Positions 36,093-48,419 are shown, counted from the stretch's first letter. The stretch is 64,000 nt of DNA from Madurella fahalii (GCA_029876055.1 CM056877.1:3658001-3722000); one strand, 5' to 3'. Notes: a model not told the origin generated them from the letters alone. Numbers and translations: made by a program.

Positions 36093-39000
36093 TCACGCAA
36101 TCTTAAGCTTCTCAAATTCCTCGATAGTCCGCTGGTAATTCTCCGTGGCGGCCTGAGCGTCCTCGAGCTTCTTCTTCTCGACGTTGACGACTACGTCGCT
36201 GGCGTTCTCCTCGAAGCCCTCGCGCGACAAGAGTTCGCGCGACTTCTCGGCGGCAGTCCGGCTCTTCTGGAGCTTGGAACGGAGCTTAACGATCTCGGCA
36301 TCGACGTCGGTGATGCGCGAGCCGACTTCGAGCAGCACGGCGATGTCGGACGAGATGACGAAGACAGCGCAGCCCCTGGGCAGCGCATCCTTGCCCACCT
36401 CCGGGCCGATGAGGTGGACCTCGTCGATGCCCTTGCCGCAGAGGGCCTTGATGGCGGGCAGCTGGGCGCTGGCGTTGGCCTGGCTGTTGGCAGTGGCGGC
36501 CTTGACATAAGCACGGCCGTCGGCGCGGATGCCGTACTCTGCTGCCAATGACCGGATCCCTCGTGCACATCTAAACAGGGCGTCAGTCATTGAGAATCAA
36601 CAGCCTTGACTGTGAATAGCGCAGTTGGGACACGTCACATACCTGAGTCCAAGCTCGTAATCGAGCGCATCGGCATGGAAGTCCAAGCCCGCGTCGTACT
36701 CGGGATACGGTGCCAGCGTGATGGTTGGCGTCTTGTCTCCTTCCTGGCGCGGGAGGCGTTGCCACAGCTCCTCGGTGATGAAGGGCATGAAGGGGTGCAT
36801 GAGTCGGAGGGAAGTATCCAATGCTCGGAATAGGGTCTGCTGAACACTATGCTGCTCCTCAGGTGTACCATCAGAGAGGATGCTCTTGCTGTTCTCGATG
36901 AAAACGTCGCACAGTTCATCGTAAAAGAATTGGTACAGAAGCCTTGTGCTCCTGGAAAACTCCCGCGCTTCGAGGGCCCCGTTGATGTCTTTGACAGCGG
37001 AGTTCATACGGTGTAGGATCCACCGCTCGGGAACCGATAGCTTCGCAACATCCAACTGGGCGACGGGAACGAAGCTTTCTGGCAGCTTGCCGAGAACGTA
37101 CTTGCTAGCCTGCCAGACCTTGTTGCAGAAGCGGCGGTAGCCGTGCATGACCTTGATATCAAAATTAATGTCCCCGCCGCCCGTCGTGTACGATACAAGT
37201 GCGAACCGGAGTGCATCAGCACCGCACTCGGGGATGCCGTTGGGGAATGCTGCTTTCTGGTATTTGGTCGCTCGGGCGACCTCGTCTTCCTGGAGGTTAC
37301 CGACACGTAGCTTGGCGTGTAGGGATTCGAGCTCAATACCGCTAATAATATCTAGCGGGTCGATGACATTACCCAGAGACTTGCTCATCTTCCGGCCCTC
37401 GGAGTCGCGGATGAGACTGTGGCAGTACACTTCCTTGAATGGCACGGTGCCGGTGAGCTTAACGCTTAACATGATCATACGGGCAACCCAGAAGAACAGG
37501 ATATCCCAGCCAGTCTCTAGCAAACTCGTAGGGAAGAAATTCTTGAAGTCGGGGCTCTCCGTGTTCGGCCACCCTAGTGTAGCCATCGGCCACAGTCCGG
37601 AACTGAACCACGTGTCCAGACAGTCGGGGTCTTGCTCTAGGTGGAACTTCTTGGTCCCGAATTTCGCCTCTGCTATAGCGCGGGCTTCGTCTTCCGATTT
37701 AGCAACGATCCATTCGGACGCATCAGTCTCTGTAGAGTCCCCGCCGTCGAACACAACAAGGTAGGCAGGGATACGGTGACCCCACCTTAGTTAGAGTTAG
37801 TAGGTCTGCCTTTAGGGATAGTGAAGGAGGGTTGTTTATGTACGTACCAGAGCTGTCTCGAGATACACCAGTCATTGATGTTGCTCAACCACCGCTTGTA
37901 CGACTTATTGGCACTTTCGGGCATAATTTTGATCTCGCCGTTTTCCACAACCTCTAATGCTGCCTCAGCCAGCTCCTTCATCCTGACCCACCACTGGGGC
38001 TTGATCAGGGGTTCAACAACATCCTTGGACTTTTCGCACAGCGGGATCTTCATAGGGTTAGGCTCCTTCTTAACAAAAAGGCCAAGCTTGGTTAGCTCTT
38101 CGACGACGTGGTACCGAGCATCAAATCGCTTCTGCCCTGCGAATTTGCCGGCATTGCTGTTCAGTGTTCCGTCTTCGTTTAGGATGTTGATGAACTCAAG
38201 GTTGTGAGCTTTTCCAAGGTTGTAATCATTGAAGTCGTGCGCAGGCGTTAGCTTGACGGCTCCAGTACCGAATTCCGGGTCGACGTATTTGTCGGCGACA
38301 ATCGGCAAGAGGCTGAGAGAGGCGTTAGATGCACTGTCACAGGGAAGTATCGATATTGAACTCACCGGTCCGTGAAGGGGTGGCGCGCGGACTTGCCCAC
38401 GAGGTGGGCATATCGCGCGTCGTCAGGATGAACGGCAATGCCGGAGTCGCCTAGCATTGTTTCCGGTCTTGTAGTAGCGACCTCAATCGTCTGGTCGGTA
38501 CCGTCGATAGGATACTTGAAGAAAGTGAGCACGCCGAACTCGACCTTCTTGTCGTAACCTGGAACTGAGAGCAGGGTGCGACCGGTGATCTCCTTGGTCT
38601 CGACTTCGAGGCCACTGATAGCCGTGTTGAGCTGGGTGCACCAGTTAACGAGACGGTTAGACCGATAGATGTAGCCCTCCTTGTGGAGGCGGCAGAAGGC
38701 CTCCAGCGTGGCGGCCGATAGATTCTTGTCCATGGTGAAGGCTTCACGCGTCCAGTCCATAGAACCACCCAGGAGCCTCTGCGCGTTGTTGATGCGATGG
38801 TGGTATTCCTCCTTCCAGTCCCAAACTACATCGGTGAACTTCTCGCGGCCCATTTCGACCCGTGTCATCTTCTTTGTCTTCCACAGCATCTTCTCGACGA
38901 CGGACTGAGTTGAGATGCCTGCATGGTCGCAGCCCGGAACCCAGAGAGTAGAGTAGCCCCTTAAGATAATTAGCAGAGAAAGAAGAGAAACCAGAAGGCT

Positions 39001-39670
39001 CTTACCTCATCCGGTACCACCGGATCAGAGTGTCCTGCAGTGAATTGGCGAGTGCGTGGCCGCAGTGCAGCGCGCCCGTGACATTTGGCGGAGGCAATGG
39101 GATGACGAACTTGCCGGCGGGCTTCTTGTCGCCAAGGGCTTCGGGTCTGAAGAAGCCGCTCTTCTCCCACCACTGGTACCACCCCGCCTCGACGGCAGAC
39201 GGTGAATATGCCTGGAAGTGCGGGTGGTCGAAGGGTTGAAGGATCTTCTTCTGACCCGGCGGCGTCTTGTCCTCGTACGGGGGAAGGGCTGGAGCGGGGG
39301 CCTTCGTGCCTTTCGCAGTCTTCGCAGTGGTGGGCTCAGTGCTTTGTGTTGCGGCGGCCTTCTCCTTCAACTTGGCCTGCTTAGCAGCGAACTTAGCTGC
39401 CTTCTCGGCTGCCTTGTCGGCTGCCTTTTTTCCCGCAGCATGCTCCGTCTCCTTCTTATCTGTATGTGCCGACACATCCATCAGCTCCTGTGGGTTCGCT
39501 TGGATTCGGGAAATGCAAATCGTACCTGTCTTGGGAGGGGCTTGCTCCATGGCGGCTCGTGACCGCTCGGCGGTCAAATAGAACCGGCGCGAACAAGTGA
39601 CGACGGTAGCTGAAGGACGGAGACAGGGTCTAAGGCAGGTGTTGGTGACTGCCTTCAGCGGAGGAAGCAT
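36093..39670 (-). CDS. VAS1: Valyl-tRNA synthetase, predicted dual cytosolic/mitochondrial
   Basis: Six exons (39670-39526, 39459-39006, 38959-38366, 38312-37848, 37785-36643, 36570-36093) give 1092 aa, normal for eukaryotic class I ValRS. It charges tRNA-Val. The HIGH-type motif is PPPNVTGALHCGHAL (about residues 171-185) and the KMSKS loop is GRKMSKSLGN (about 683-692). The editing-domain segment TTRPETMLGDSGIAVHP is present, and the C-terminal coiled coil is the arm typical of ValRS. The first 40 residues are rich in Arg, Ser and Thr with one acid, like a mitochondrial presequence. A second ATG at 39550 (M41) would give the cytosolic form, as in yeast VAS1. Intron 1 (39525-39460) is exactly 66 nt and stop-free, so retention would add 22 residues. 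No lesion seen. Confidence 0.95.
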
Positions 39671-40243
39671 CTAGTGCGAGAACGGAGAGGGCGGGCGGGA
39701 GTGGAAGCGCTTTCGATCGCCAGAAATGGAATGACTCGAAGCGCTGTGAGTCAACGGCTAAATATTCTTCCGGCCAACGAGCGAGACGGGATCAAGGGAC
39801 AAGGAAAGGGAGGGGAAATTCGAGTTCACATGACTTTCTTCTCCAACTTGAGCTGTTGGGAGTCGAACCCCGCTTCATCAGACATGTTCAAAAAAAAGTC
39901 GATGAGACATCCCAAGGACCGAAACCCCCCTGGCCCAACTGTGGACATGGGGACCGGGAACCCCTGCGGCACGTGCACCAAAGATCGCTGCGCGCGGATA
40001 CAGGCTGCTACGTGTAGATAGACAAGTCCTCGCATATCGAAGGTCACACAAGATCATCGTAAATCTTGGTAGGAACGGTGGCGCAAATATATATATTTAA
40101 TAAAATGAAATAAATTTTAAAGTTTTAAAAATGTACCTTCAGTCCTGGATCTAACAGGAGCTGGAATACGAAGCAACGTAAAGCTCACGGAGTCGTTGTT
40201 GAGGCCTGCGCAAGTTCTTTGTATTTAAATCTTCTCCGCTATT

Positions 40244-40291
<48 letters not shown>

Positions 40292-40759
40292 TGTGAGAGT
40301 GCAAGAGAATCATGATGCAATATCCCCGCTGTACTGCTCCTTTACATCATGGCGTCCGGTTCCACTACACCCTCCCGCCTGACAGTAGTGACGGCAGGAA
40401 AAGGTTGGGGGGCATGGTAACAAACAATTTATTCGTTATCCATGCTTCCTTCTTGTCGATTGAAATTCGTCTCACTGGTCATCACGAAAAGACATCCAAG
40501 ATCCTACTTTCATGACGCATCAGCGGGTTTCCCTCGCGCCGATTACGATCGTATTTCCCGCATGCATCTCTTGCTCCGTCACCAAAGAAAGGTTACTGAC
40601 GCAAATGTGTACTCGAAGGACAGAGCAAACCCACCTTGGGCCTAATCTAGAACGACCGGTCTGAGCTGTAACATGGGCCGGTGTAGAATGCTAGGAATGG
40701 TTCACTTGGCCTGATATTCGCCAACGAAGGTTGCGCGAAAACTCGAGACCTCCGACGCT
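39671..40759. other. Intergenic with AT-rich stretch and GA microsatellite
   Basis: It includes the ValRS promoter side, an AT-rich stretch around 40085-40133 and an (AG)21-like microsatellite at about 40247-40288. No gene seen. Confidence 0.45.
40247..40288. repeat. (AG)n microsatellite, about 42 nt
   Basis: An uninterrupted dinucleotide AG run. Confidence 0.9.
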
Positions 40760-41537
40760 TTCACCCATGGCAGGCAGAGTCGGTTCTTCGGGCGTCTTCA
40801 TCTCGAACTAGACAAGCACTCTCGCGACGGCGGTCATAAGCCGGGCCGAAGAGTCACCTCTTCGGTTGGTAGGTAAAAGGTGCTTTGTAGTACCCATTCT
40901 GGTGATGGATGCTGTATACACCTACTCCCACATCAACGCCCGCAGGGATAAAGAGATCGTCTATCGTTAGGCCGTCTTCAGGCACTTCACGACACAGTAC
41001 GCCGCCGTTAACGGAGTTCATTCGCATCGCTTCGTACAGGCAAGCTTGGAGGTAAGAGCAACTGCTCGGAGCCGGCCCTGGCACGATTTCCGATGTGTGC
41101 TTAAAACTTGGGCAAACTTTGTCTACCACCTTCCTGTAAGTTCGGTCGTCTCAAGCGAGATAGAAAAGGGCTGCAGCGAGAGAAGTGGATGTGGCATCCG
41201 GACCTGCCCATCGTATGAGAAATTAGGGGCTAGCATTTTATTCGCGGCAGAATAACATTGAAGTCAAGGCGGCGCTACTCACATGCACCAAAAAGCGGCG
41301 AGCTCCTGTATGGGAAACGCTTTGTGAGTCTGGAAATCTTATACTCCATGTATACTCCGTATATTTTTCCGGCGATGATAACGATGGCGAGCCCCGGCCG
41401 ATTCTCTCCGTCTCAACTAGTCGGAATATGTCTCGCAGCCTCTGCTGAGCCCGGCATAAGTCAGGCATGAAGTATGGTTTCAGGCCAAAGCTCGAGAGCT
41501 TCGGAGACTGAAAGACGACGCCAATCCACGCATACAT
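40760..41537 (-). pseudogene. Cytochrome P450 relic
   Basis: Fragments of a P450 run in order on the minus strand. A helix-rich piece reads FGLKPYFMPDLCRAQQRLRD. The I-helix remnant is GPDATSTSLAAALFYLA. It is broken by a TGA where DDRTYRKVVDKV continues. The K-helix ExxR is in CLYEAMRM, followed by FIPAGVDVGVGVYSIHH and the start of a PERF-like region (YQPKR). The heme-binding cysteine loop should follow but is absent: the sequence jumps to a C-terminal-like RLMTAVARVLV ending at another stop. The segment before the I-helix is also out of order or missing. The gene is therefore dead. Its original subfamily cannot be assigned from these pieces. Confidence 0.7.
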
Positions 41538-42402
41538 TCGGAAGAGGCTCCTTCTAACACATGTTACCTGCCGGACCTACCGGTATTCGTTGGCTTTGAG
41601 GAATCGAGCTGTAGCAACTCTGCTGTGACTTTGGAGAAGAGCGGCTCTCCCTACTATTGCGATGCGGTCGTAAAGGGACGGCAAGTCCTTGAGGGATAGA
41701 TGCAATGCCTCATAGGGAGTACAACTAATCAAAGTTGTAGCGTCATAGCGTATGTGATAATAATAATTACTAGCTCCTCCAATCCTCCAAACCTTAGAAA
41801 CAACAGCTTCCCTGAGCTTACTTTGTAATGGGCTTATAATACTTTAGTAAAAAACTTAGTATAGCAAACAGGCCCTCGAAGTGCCGCTAGAAAGGGTCAA
41901 ATCTGACCTTCTAGTTATCCGGGAACTGCAAATCAACACACACATTAGGATAACTTATTGCCCTCAAAGCAGCCGATACCACATTGTCTACGAATTAGAA
42001 GACTAACCACTATTGATTTGGATGTTCTGTATAAGGTAGTCTCCTGTGCACAGACTCGTTCATTGAAGGCAGGTGTGGCCAGCCGCGTGCACTGGCCTGT
42101 GCCCCGCGTCAGCTGGCGCTTTATCATTAGCTGATTGCGCGTGTTAAGTTAGTTGGTGCTACACATTACGCTAGCGCCAAGAAGTGTACAGAAAATAACT
42201 AGTCTCATTCGTGCCGCGTCCTGCGTTGTATCCCTGCTGCACAGCGGATAATAGTCGGCTCCATGTGCGACATCCAGTACTCGACGCGCCTTCCAACAGG
42301 CAACGGCGCGTTCCCGACTAATGCCATCCGCACCGCCCGAGGCCCTGCAGCGCCAGCTCACCCACATGGATTTCCCCCGACCCAACCCTTCCGAAGTGAC
42401 TC
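41538..42402. other. Intergenic, AT-rich in part
   Basis: Around 41745-41960 the sequence is AT-rich with many TpA steps, as expected for decayed repeat DNA. No gene seen. Confidence 0.4.
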
Positions 42403-44229
42403 ATGGGGAGTGCGCAAAATCGAAAGAGAGCCCGGGTAGACGTCCTCTCGCAAGAGCATCGCCCTAACAAGAAGATCAGGTCGAAAGGTACGCTTCACAG
42501 GGGGTTATCAAATTTCCCGCCGGAATTCTGGGACAACCTGTCCAAGGTCTGGCTCACGCGTCGCGCATTGCGTGAACTCGACCGGCGGAACAGCGCTCAG
42601 CCTGCCCCCAGGCCCGTAGCCCCTGCAGTGTACACCACGGATCTCGCCCGGTTTGCGAGATCCGGCGGCCCAGATATCCGCCATCTTCGAGGGGTACGAC
42701 TTCACTTTATGGCTTGGTAATAAACGTTGACAAACCGGCTTAGTGTCCTGAACCGAAAGACGTCGTATGCACTATGGCTTCCCGTCGTTCTGTATCCAGC
42801 CGGCAAACGAAGTCGAAGTCTACAGGGGCGACAACCGTTTCCTCTAAGGCTAGGAGATCCTCTGCATACGACGATGATTTCGAACAACATCTGATGGACT
42901 ACAATATCCGCCTTCCAAGACACAAACTTCCGGATGACCGTCCGGCGCCGAAACCTGAGAACCTCCACGATTGTCATCAGTTTCTCGCGACGAATAGACC
43001 GTCTCTTTCACCATCGCGCTTTACCGAGACAGCGTTCGAGGATTTTCAGCAAAAGAATGAGACGAGATCAGAAGGCTCTGTAATGCGCAATGTGATTCCG
43101 ATTATCACTGGCAACGCCAGCATCCCGAACGAGAACAATCTCCCATTCACTAATTGCGAGTCGCTAACAGAGGGCGCCACGGTTACGCCAGTGCCGGACT
43201 TCTTTGACGGAGCTGAGCTAGGCGTCGTCGACAAGGCGGTGAGGGAGGACCTGAACAGGACCATCATCCCGACGAAGCATGCCGATGTTCCAGTGGCGCC
43301 TAACTTTTTCTTGGAGGCCAAGGCCCCAAAGGGAGGTGCGGATGTGGCGCGGCGCCAGGCTTGCTATGACGGCGCACATGGATGTCGCGCCATGCACGCC
43401 CTGCAGAACTACGGCGAGGAGGAGCCCGGGTTCGACGGCAATGCCTACACGTACAGTTCGACTTACCACGCCGGTACGGGCACGCTCCAGCTATACGCGC
43501 ACCACGTTACACCGCCGACTGTGCCTGGGGGGCGGCCCGAATACCACATGACTCAGCTTGACAGTTACGCAATGACGGGCAAGCGTGGGAGATTTGTTGA
43601 AGGAGCAACTGCATTCCGGAATGCGAGAGACTTAGCGCAACGCCACCGCGACCGGCTCATCCAGGCGGCAAATGCGGTGGCCCGCCAATCCAACATAGAG
43701 GCGCCTTCTGAACCAGAAACAGGTCCTGTAGCAGAGCAATATGAAGACTCGACTGCCGACGAATTTGTCGATTGCGAAGACCATATCGAATCACAAGCTG
43801 TTGGCACGAAGAACCATGCTGCATCTGGTTACGTCGACGAGGAGCCCGCTCTTCCACAGTACCTTCACGAAGGAGAGGGCGAGCCCAGCCAGCGAGTCTA
43901 CATCCCTGGATGCCGAAACGTCTATGAGCTTCGCGACGAGCTTCACGTCAAATCCCAGCCAGAGGCAGACCAGTTCAAAGCGAACCAGGACATCTCACAG
44001 CCACCCATCGAATTCCCAACCGCATAAGAAACGCGGCCCAGCCAAAAAGTCGACACGTCAACGTGCATCTCGACGAACGGCAGTGTCCTCTACGCAAGAC
44101 TCGCGGTCTACAGAATCTGTTATCTTGCCGTCGACACCGGCTGAAGACTACTGGACTTGGAGTGACAGGCATCAGAAGTGGTATCATTTGAACGAGGATG
44201 GAAGCTACACTTGGAAAGATGGTGACTAG
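42403..44229 (+). pseudogene. Accessory protein with PD-(D/E)XK-like EAK motif, C-terminally frameshifted
   Basis: Exon 1 (42403-42693) starts MGSAQNRKRARVD and ends RHLRG. A 50 nt intron (42694-42743) joins it to exon 2, which runs open to TAA at 44027. The central domain has VAPNFFLEAKAPKGGADVA followed by RRQACYDGAHGCRAMHALQN. The F-L-E-A-K strand and following Gln-containing helix resemble the catalytic E-x-K half of PD-(D/E)XK nuclease-like folds; this is an inference from motif only. Past about 43990 a second frame continues with coding-like text ending YWTWSDRHQKWYHLNEDG, TWKDGD, stop at 44229. I remember that ending as the usual C-terminus of this fungal family, so a one-base indel near 43970-44020 probably truncates it. 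Without repair the product is about 525 aa and still contains the whole central domain. Confidence 0.6.
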
Positions 44230-45330
44230 CGCTACCATTATGGCTTCTTTATTGGTTTGGTAAAGGGAGCTCTTGTTATCTCTACGGACTTGGATAGGCG
44301 TTTCGGTGTCGCTTAACCGCTGTTTGCGTTCCGGATGGCATCTCTATAACGCCCGCAACTCTGATGGCCGTTCGACTTGGATGGTAGGACAGGAAAAGGG
44401 GGCTACCACTAGATTTTCATGTACATTTCTCAGCTTGGGGAAATAATCCGAGTGTAGCAGAGCTTGCGTGTTTGCGGCGCCACCATGTGTCCCAGTATTC
44501 TCTAACGTTAAACCGTCGCCGCACTAAGATTCATCCTCCCTGGCAGAGATGTATTGTACTCGGGATGTAACTGAGGGCTTTTATCTGAGAAAGGCTTTGA
44601 TCCTGGATCCGGGATTTGAACTCTGAGTTTGACACGCCAGTGGATACAACCCCAAGACCCTGCTTCTGCCAAAGTGCCACCCCCAACCCCGGGGTGATGT
44701 GACTTTGGACATGTGATGATGGATCACATGACGAATTGGAGTACATTAGAACTCTGTGAGGACCCCTCACAGAACTCAACTTCTGATCCCTAAGGACCAG
44801 TTTCCTGTCAGTCATTAGGAGGCTATTCATCACAGCCAGGGTTTTCGGCTAACCAGATTTGGGAGAAACAGGGGTTTCTGACTTGGAAACCACGTCCTCA
44901 CACTGTCTTCGACTTCCGAGGCCGCCCCAGAGCACCCAGTCTCACACAGTCCCATTTCGTGTCTGCAGTGACCGCAAAGCGGCGGATGCCTCAGGACTAC
45001 GCTATTGGGTAGCTTGGTGATCCAAAAAGGGGTCACCTCCATGTGAACCTGGGCATGGAGCCCAGAGCGGAAACGGATTATCCTTGTCCTAAGCTGTCAC
45101 GCACAGCCAGGAATGGAACCATCTGGCTCGAGCTTCTCTGCTCGGTGCTGCTACCTGCCTTAGACATACTCGCAACAGCTCCCCGCCCGTCCGCGGATAG
45201 CATAAACGATCACAACTGTCGCCGAGCATCACACCTGCACGTACGTTTTTTTAACAATTCTTTTTCTTCGCCCCGTTGTTCCCACCGGCATACGATATCC
45301 TTAGCAGCCAGCTAAGCGCGCCCCTGAGCA
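44230..45330. other. Intergenic, no gene seen
   Basis: This separates the EAK-motif gene and the small kinase relic. Short frames up to 100 codons without features. Confidence 0.4.
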
Positions 45331-46227
45331 AGCATCATAAGCCGCGGCGGTTCTTGCAACATTGGCGAGATTGACGATACAACAGTGCTCAAAATCCGCG
45401 CATAAAAGAAGACATGAAACGGGTCCAAATCGAGGCTAAGATGCTTGAAGTGCTAGGGCCGCATCCTCGCATTGTCCAGTCCAAGGGCCTTACTGAGTAC
45501 GGCTTGCTTCTCGAGTTCATGCTGAACGGGAACGTATACGATTACCTCTCTGTGCACTCCGCCGTGCCTTTACACCGACGGCTGGCCTGGTGCGTCCAAG
45601 CTACCGAGGCTGTGGCCTACATTCATTCACGGCGCGTTGTGCATTGCGATATACGCCACGACAACTTCCTTCTTGACGCCAACCTCGATCTCAAGCTCGC
45701 CGACTTTCAGGGCAAGCACTTCTCCCCGACCGGCGCCATTGTCCTTGATGGAGGCTCGTGCGAATCCGCTAAGGCCTGGCTGCCTCGGCACCCTGCCGAC
45801 CGCTGTAACGTGCGAACCGATCTGTTTGCACTCGGCAGCGCCCTGCAATTCCTCATTACCGGCTCAGAGGTCTTTCCCAGATCTGGTCCGTTCCTTCGAG
45901 ACTGACGACGATGTCATGCGGTGGTTCCACGAGGTCGAGCCCGAGATCGAGTGGCGTTTCCGTGCCGGCGAGTTCCCCCCTGCCGACGAGCACGTGTGCG
46001 CTGCCGTCACGGCGCGATGCTGGCGCCAGCTCTACACAACGGCAGACCAGGTGGTGGCCGACCTCAAGGCTATCCAGGCCGCCATTGCACGTGGCGAAAG
46101 CCCTGAGACGTGTGTTTCCCCGCCAGATGAGCATGATCAACCCTGTGGCGAGAGGTGGCTGTACGGGCTCTGCGAGGAGGGTGAGCACTCGGCGATGCCG
46201 CCTAGCCGTGACCTGATAGGCTTTTAG
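45331..46227 (+). pseudogene. Small fungal protein kinase-like gene, frameshifted
   Basis: Coding-like sequence begins near 45336 with RGGSCNIGEIDDTTVLK. It continues in another frame from 45414 (MKRVQIEAKMLEVLGPHPRI), then through the catalytic loop HCDIRHDNFLLD and the metal-binding LKLADFQG, a DFG variant with Gln. The TDLFALGSALQFLITG helix follows. At about 45873 the frame changes again; VMRWFHEVEPEIEWRF and CWRQLYTTADQVVADLKAI complete the C-lobe to the stop at 46227. Single-base indels near 45394 and 45873 explain both changes (short A and T runs). I remember this compact kinase family from Pezizomycotina accessory regions. The glycine-rich loop is poorly preserved, so even an intact copy might be an atypical kinase. 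Confidence 0.65.
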
Positions 46228-47398
46228 AGGGGCAGAGTTGGAAACATTGCAAGGGCGTGCAGTCCGCTAAACGATGCAACTTCAAAGCTAATGCTGTTTG
46301 ACAGGAATTGCTTCTAAACCTGGGCTGAAGCGGCCCTAAATTTTAACCCCTAATAGCTTAGGGCTGCATACATCGTCTTTTTTCTTTCCTTTTTTTTTTT
46401 TTTTTTTTTTCTGTGCCCCCTTATCTCCCTCGCTCGAGCAGCAACGGCGCAACCACTTCTCGGGCAGTGCCAACTCCAACAGCTCATCAATGGTGCGCAT
46501 TTTCCAGGCCTGGCTAGCACTTGGGACAAAGGCCCGTCCCTTTGTAGACTGGGCGAGATTGACGTCCCTATTCCCTTCGCAGCGGCTGGGGTTCATACCT
46601 CTTTATGATATGCTTCGGGGTTGCGGTACAGTTGACACAGACTTCCATGTATACAAAACCCGGGCACGTAGTGGTAACCGCGGGGGACTGCGTCGGATAC
46701 GTGCCTTTGTCGCCATTGGCCTAATGATATGACTTGTTTGCGGCAGATATAGACAAAGGAATGGAAGAAGAGCTCTCTGGAGCACGGGTCAACTACCTTT
46801 CTCAGTACCTCATCCATTGTAAGTGTCTCGTGTAGCTCTTTCCTGGTCATAGTTTCGGCCCCGGTTTCTGTCATGTGTAAATACATTATGGATCAGATGG
46901 GGACGGGGTGAGCGCATTGAGCGCAAAGCCATTTTCGAAAGTGTGGGCATGTGGGCAAAGTTTGGAGTCCGTTCCAAAGAGCGTTGCCTCTGAACAGCCC
47001 CGATCTCCCAACACGGTGGGTTCTGTCTGTCCAAAACCGGCCAGCAGGTTGAGGCAAGTCAGACAGGGTCCTCCGGCCGATGTTCGTGCCCAAAGGTTTG
47101 CGCTCTGGACGAACTAGGTCAGGGGTCTTTCTCATGGAAGGCCCGCATTGACAGGGATCTCAAGTGGGAATCTAGAGGTGCCACACTACATGGAGGGCTC
47201 AAGATACTTTACCTTAAGCGTTTGCACTGCCTGAGGCTGCAACTTCCCATGCATTCCAGATGCAGCCTAGCATTCTTTAACCCCACTTCTCGGAAAAAGG
47301 CAAATCGACGCGCAGGAGTCGCAACACAGCATCCGTTAGTTCACCTCTTGAATCTCAAAACCGTTTTGCTCTAATAATTCAAGTTCCGATCCCCGCTC
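46228..47398. other. Intergenic with poly-T tract
   Basis: A T homopolymer of about 22 nt lies at 46389-46410. Two minus-strand frames (46336-46596 and 46593-46886) look weakly protein-like but show no domain, and I do not call them. Confidence 0.4.
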
Positions 47399-48202
47399 AT
47401 GATGGCGATCCAGGTTCTCTCAGATTTGCACCTGGAAGCCCCCAAAGCATATGATGTGTTCGAGATTGAGCCCAAGGCGCCTTACCTGGCTCTGCTTGGC
47501 GACATTGGCAACGTTGCGGCACACAAGCATGACTACTTTGAGTTTCTGACTCGACAGCTGCAGCAGTTTCGAATCGTGATCTTCGTCCCTGGGAATCATG
47601 AAGCGTATCATTCCAACTGGCCCGAAACCCTCGACACCCTCCGTGCTTTCCAAAAGGATGCTCGCAAGAGCCCGTCGCTGGGCGAGTTTATCCTGCTCGA
47701 CCGAGGTGTCTTCCAGCTGCCAGACTCCAACACAGTCATCTTGGGATGCAGCCTCTTTTCTCGCATCCCACCCGAGAGCCACATGGCAGTCAGTACGGGG
47801 CTCAATGACTTCTTTCAGACCGATGAGTGGGACGTGGATGCGCACAATGAAATGCACAACAGAGATCTTTCCTGGCTAAATGCACAGGTCGCCAACCTCG
47901 AGGGTTCCGACGTCAAGATAATCATCTTTTCGCACTGGAGCCCCACCCTAGACGCTCGTGCGATTGATCCAAGACACGTTGGCAGCCGGATCACTAGTGC
48001 CTTCTCGACGGATTTGTCTAGAGAGAAGTGCTTCAAGAGTGACAAAGTCAAACTCTGGGCTTTCGGACATACACATTACAACTGCGATTTTGTAGCTGAG
48101 CGGGAGGATGGCGCGGGCCCGTTGAGACTTGTAGCGAACCAGAGGGGGTACTACTTTGCTCAGAGCGATGGTTTTAACAGTGAGAAAACGATCGAGGTTT
48201 GA
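47399..48202 (+). CDS. Calcineurin-like metallophosphoesterase
   Basis: An intronless frame of 267 aa carries all five metallophosphoesterase blocks in order: LSDLHLE (D-x-H), LLGDIGN (G-D-x-x), VPGNHEAYH (G-N-H-E), FSHWSP (metal His) and FGHTHYN (G-H-x-H). Two metal ions would bind these residues and hydrolyse phosphomono- or diesters; the natural substrate is unknown. Single-domain proteins of this length (Ser/Thr phosphatase-superfamily proteins) are common in filamentous fungi. There is no signal peptide or membrane segment, so the cytosol is likely. Unlike several neighbours it is intact. A second Met at codon 2 is an equally good start. Confidence 0.88.
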   Translation: MMAIQVLSDLHLEAPKAYDVFEIEPKAPYLALLGDIGNVAAHKHDYFEFLTRQLQQFRIVIFVPGNHEAYHSNWPETLDTLRAFQKDARKSPSLGEFILLDRGVFQLPDSNTVILGCSLFSRIPPESHMAVSTGLNDFFQTDEWDVDAHNEMHNRDLSWLNAQVANLEGSDVKIIIFSHWSPTLDARAIDPRHVGSRITSAFSTDLSREKCFKSDKVKLWAFGHTHYNCDFVAEREDGAGPLRLVANQRGYYFAQSDGFNSEKTIEV

Positions 48203-48419
48203 GAAACGATTGACTGTCTCAAGATGAGATTGTAGCTCAAAACGGAGACCTCCAAACGAAGTTGACAGCGTGCCGACTCGCTCACCGGCGTAATCCGAAA
48301 TGTTGATGCAAGGAGTTGAGAGACGTCAAAGATGATATAATTTGCCTAGTAACACTGAGAATTTGTGAAATGTGAACAAGACGCGGAGCTGAGCCCGCAG
48401 TTGACGACTTAATTGTGCT

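Noticed and set aside
39840..39910. tRNA-like GAGTCGAACCCC element (minus-strand T-loop-like)
   Set aside because: No matching acceptor stem or D-arm at the right distance; T stem does not pair.
44590..44625. tRNA-like GGGATTTGAACTC element
   Set aside because: T stem and acceptor stem cannot be completed.
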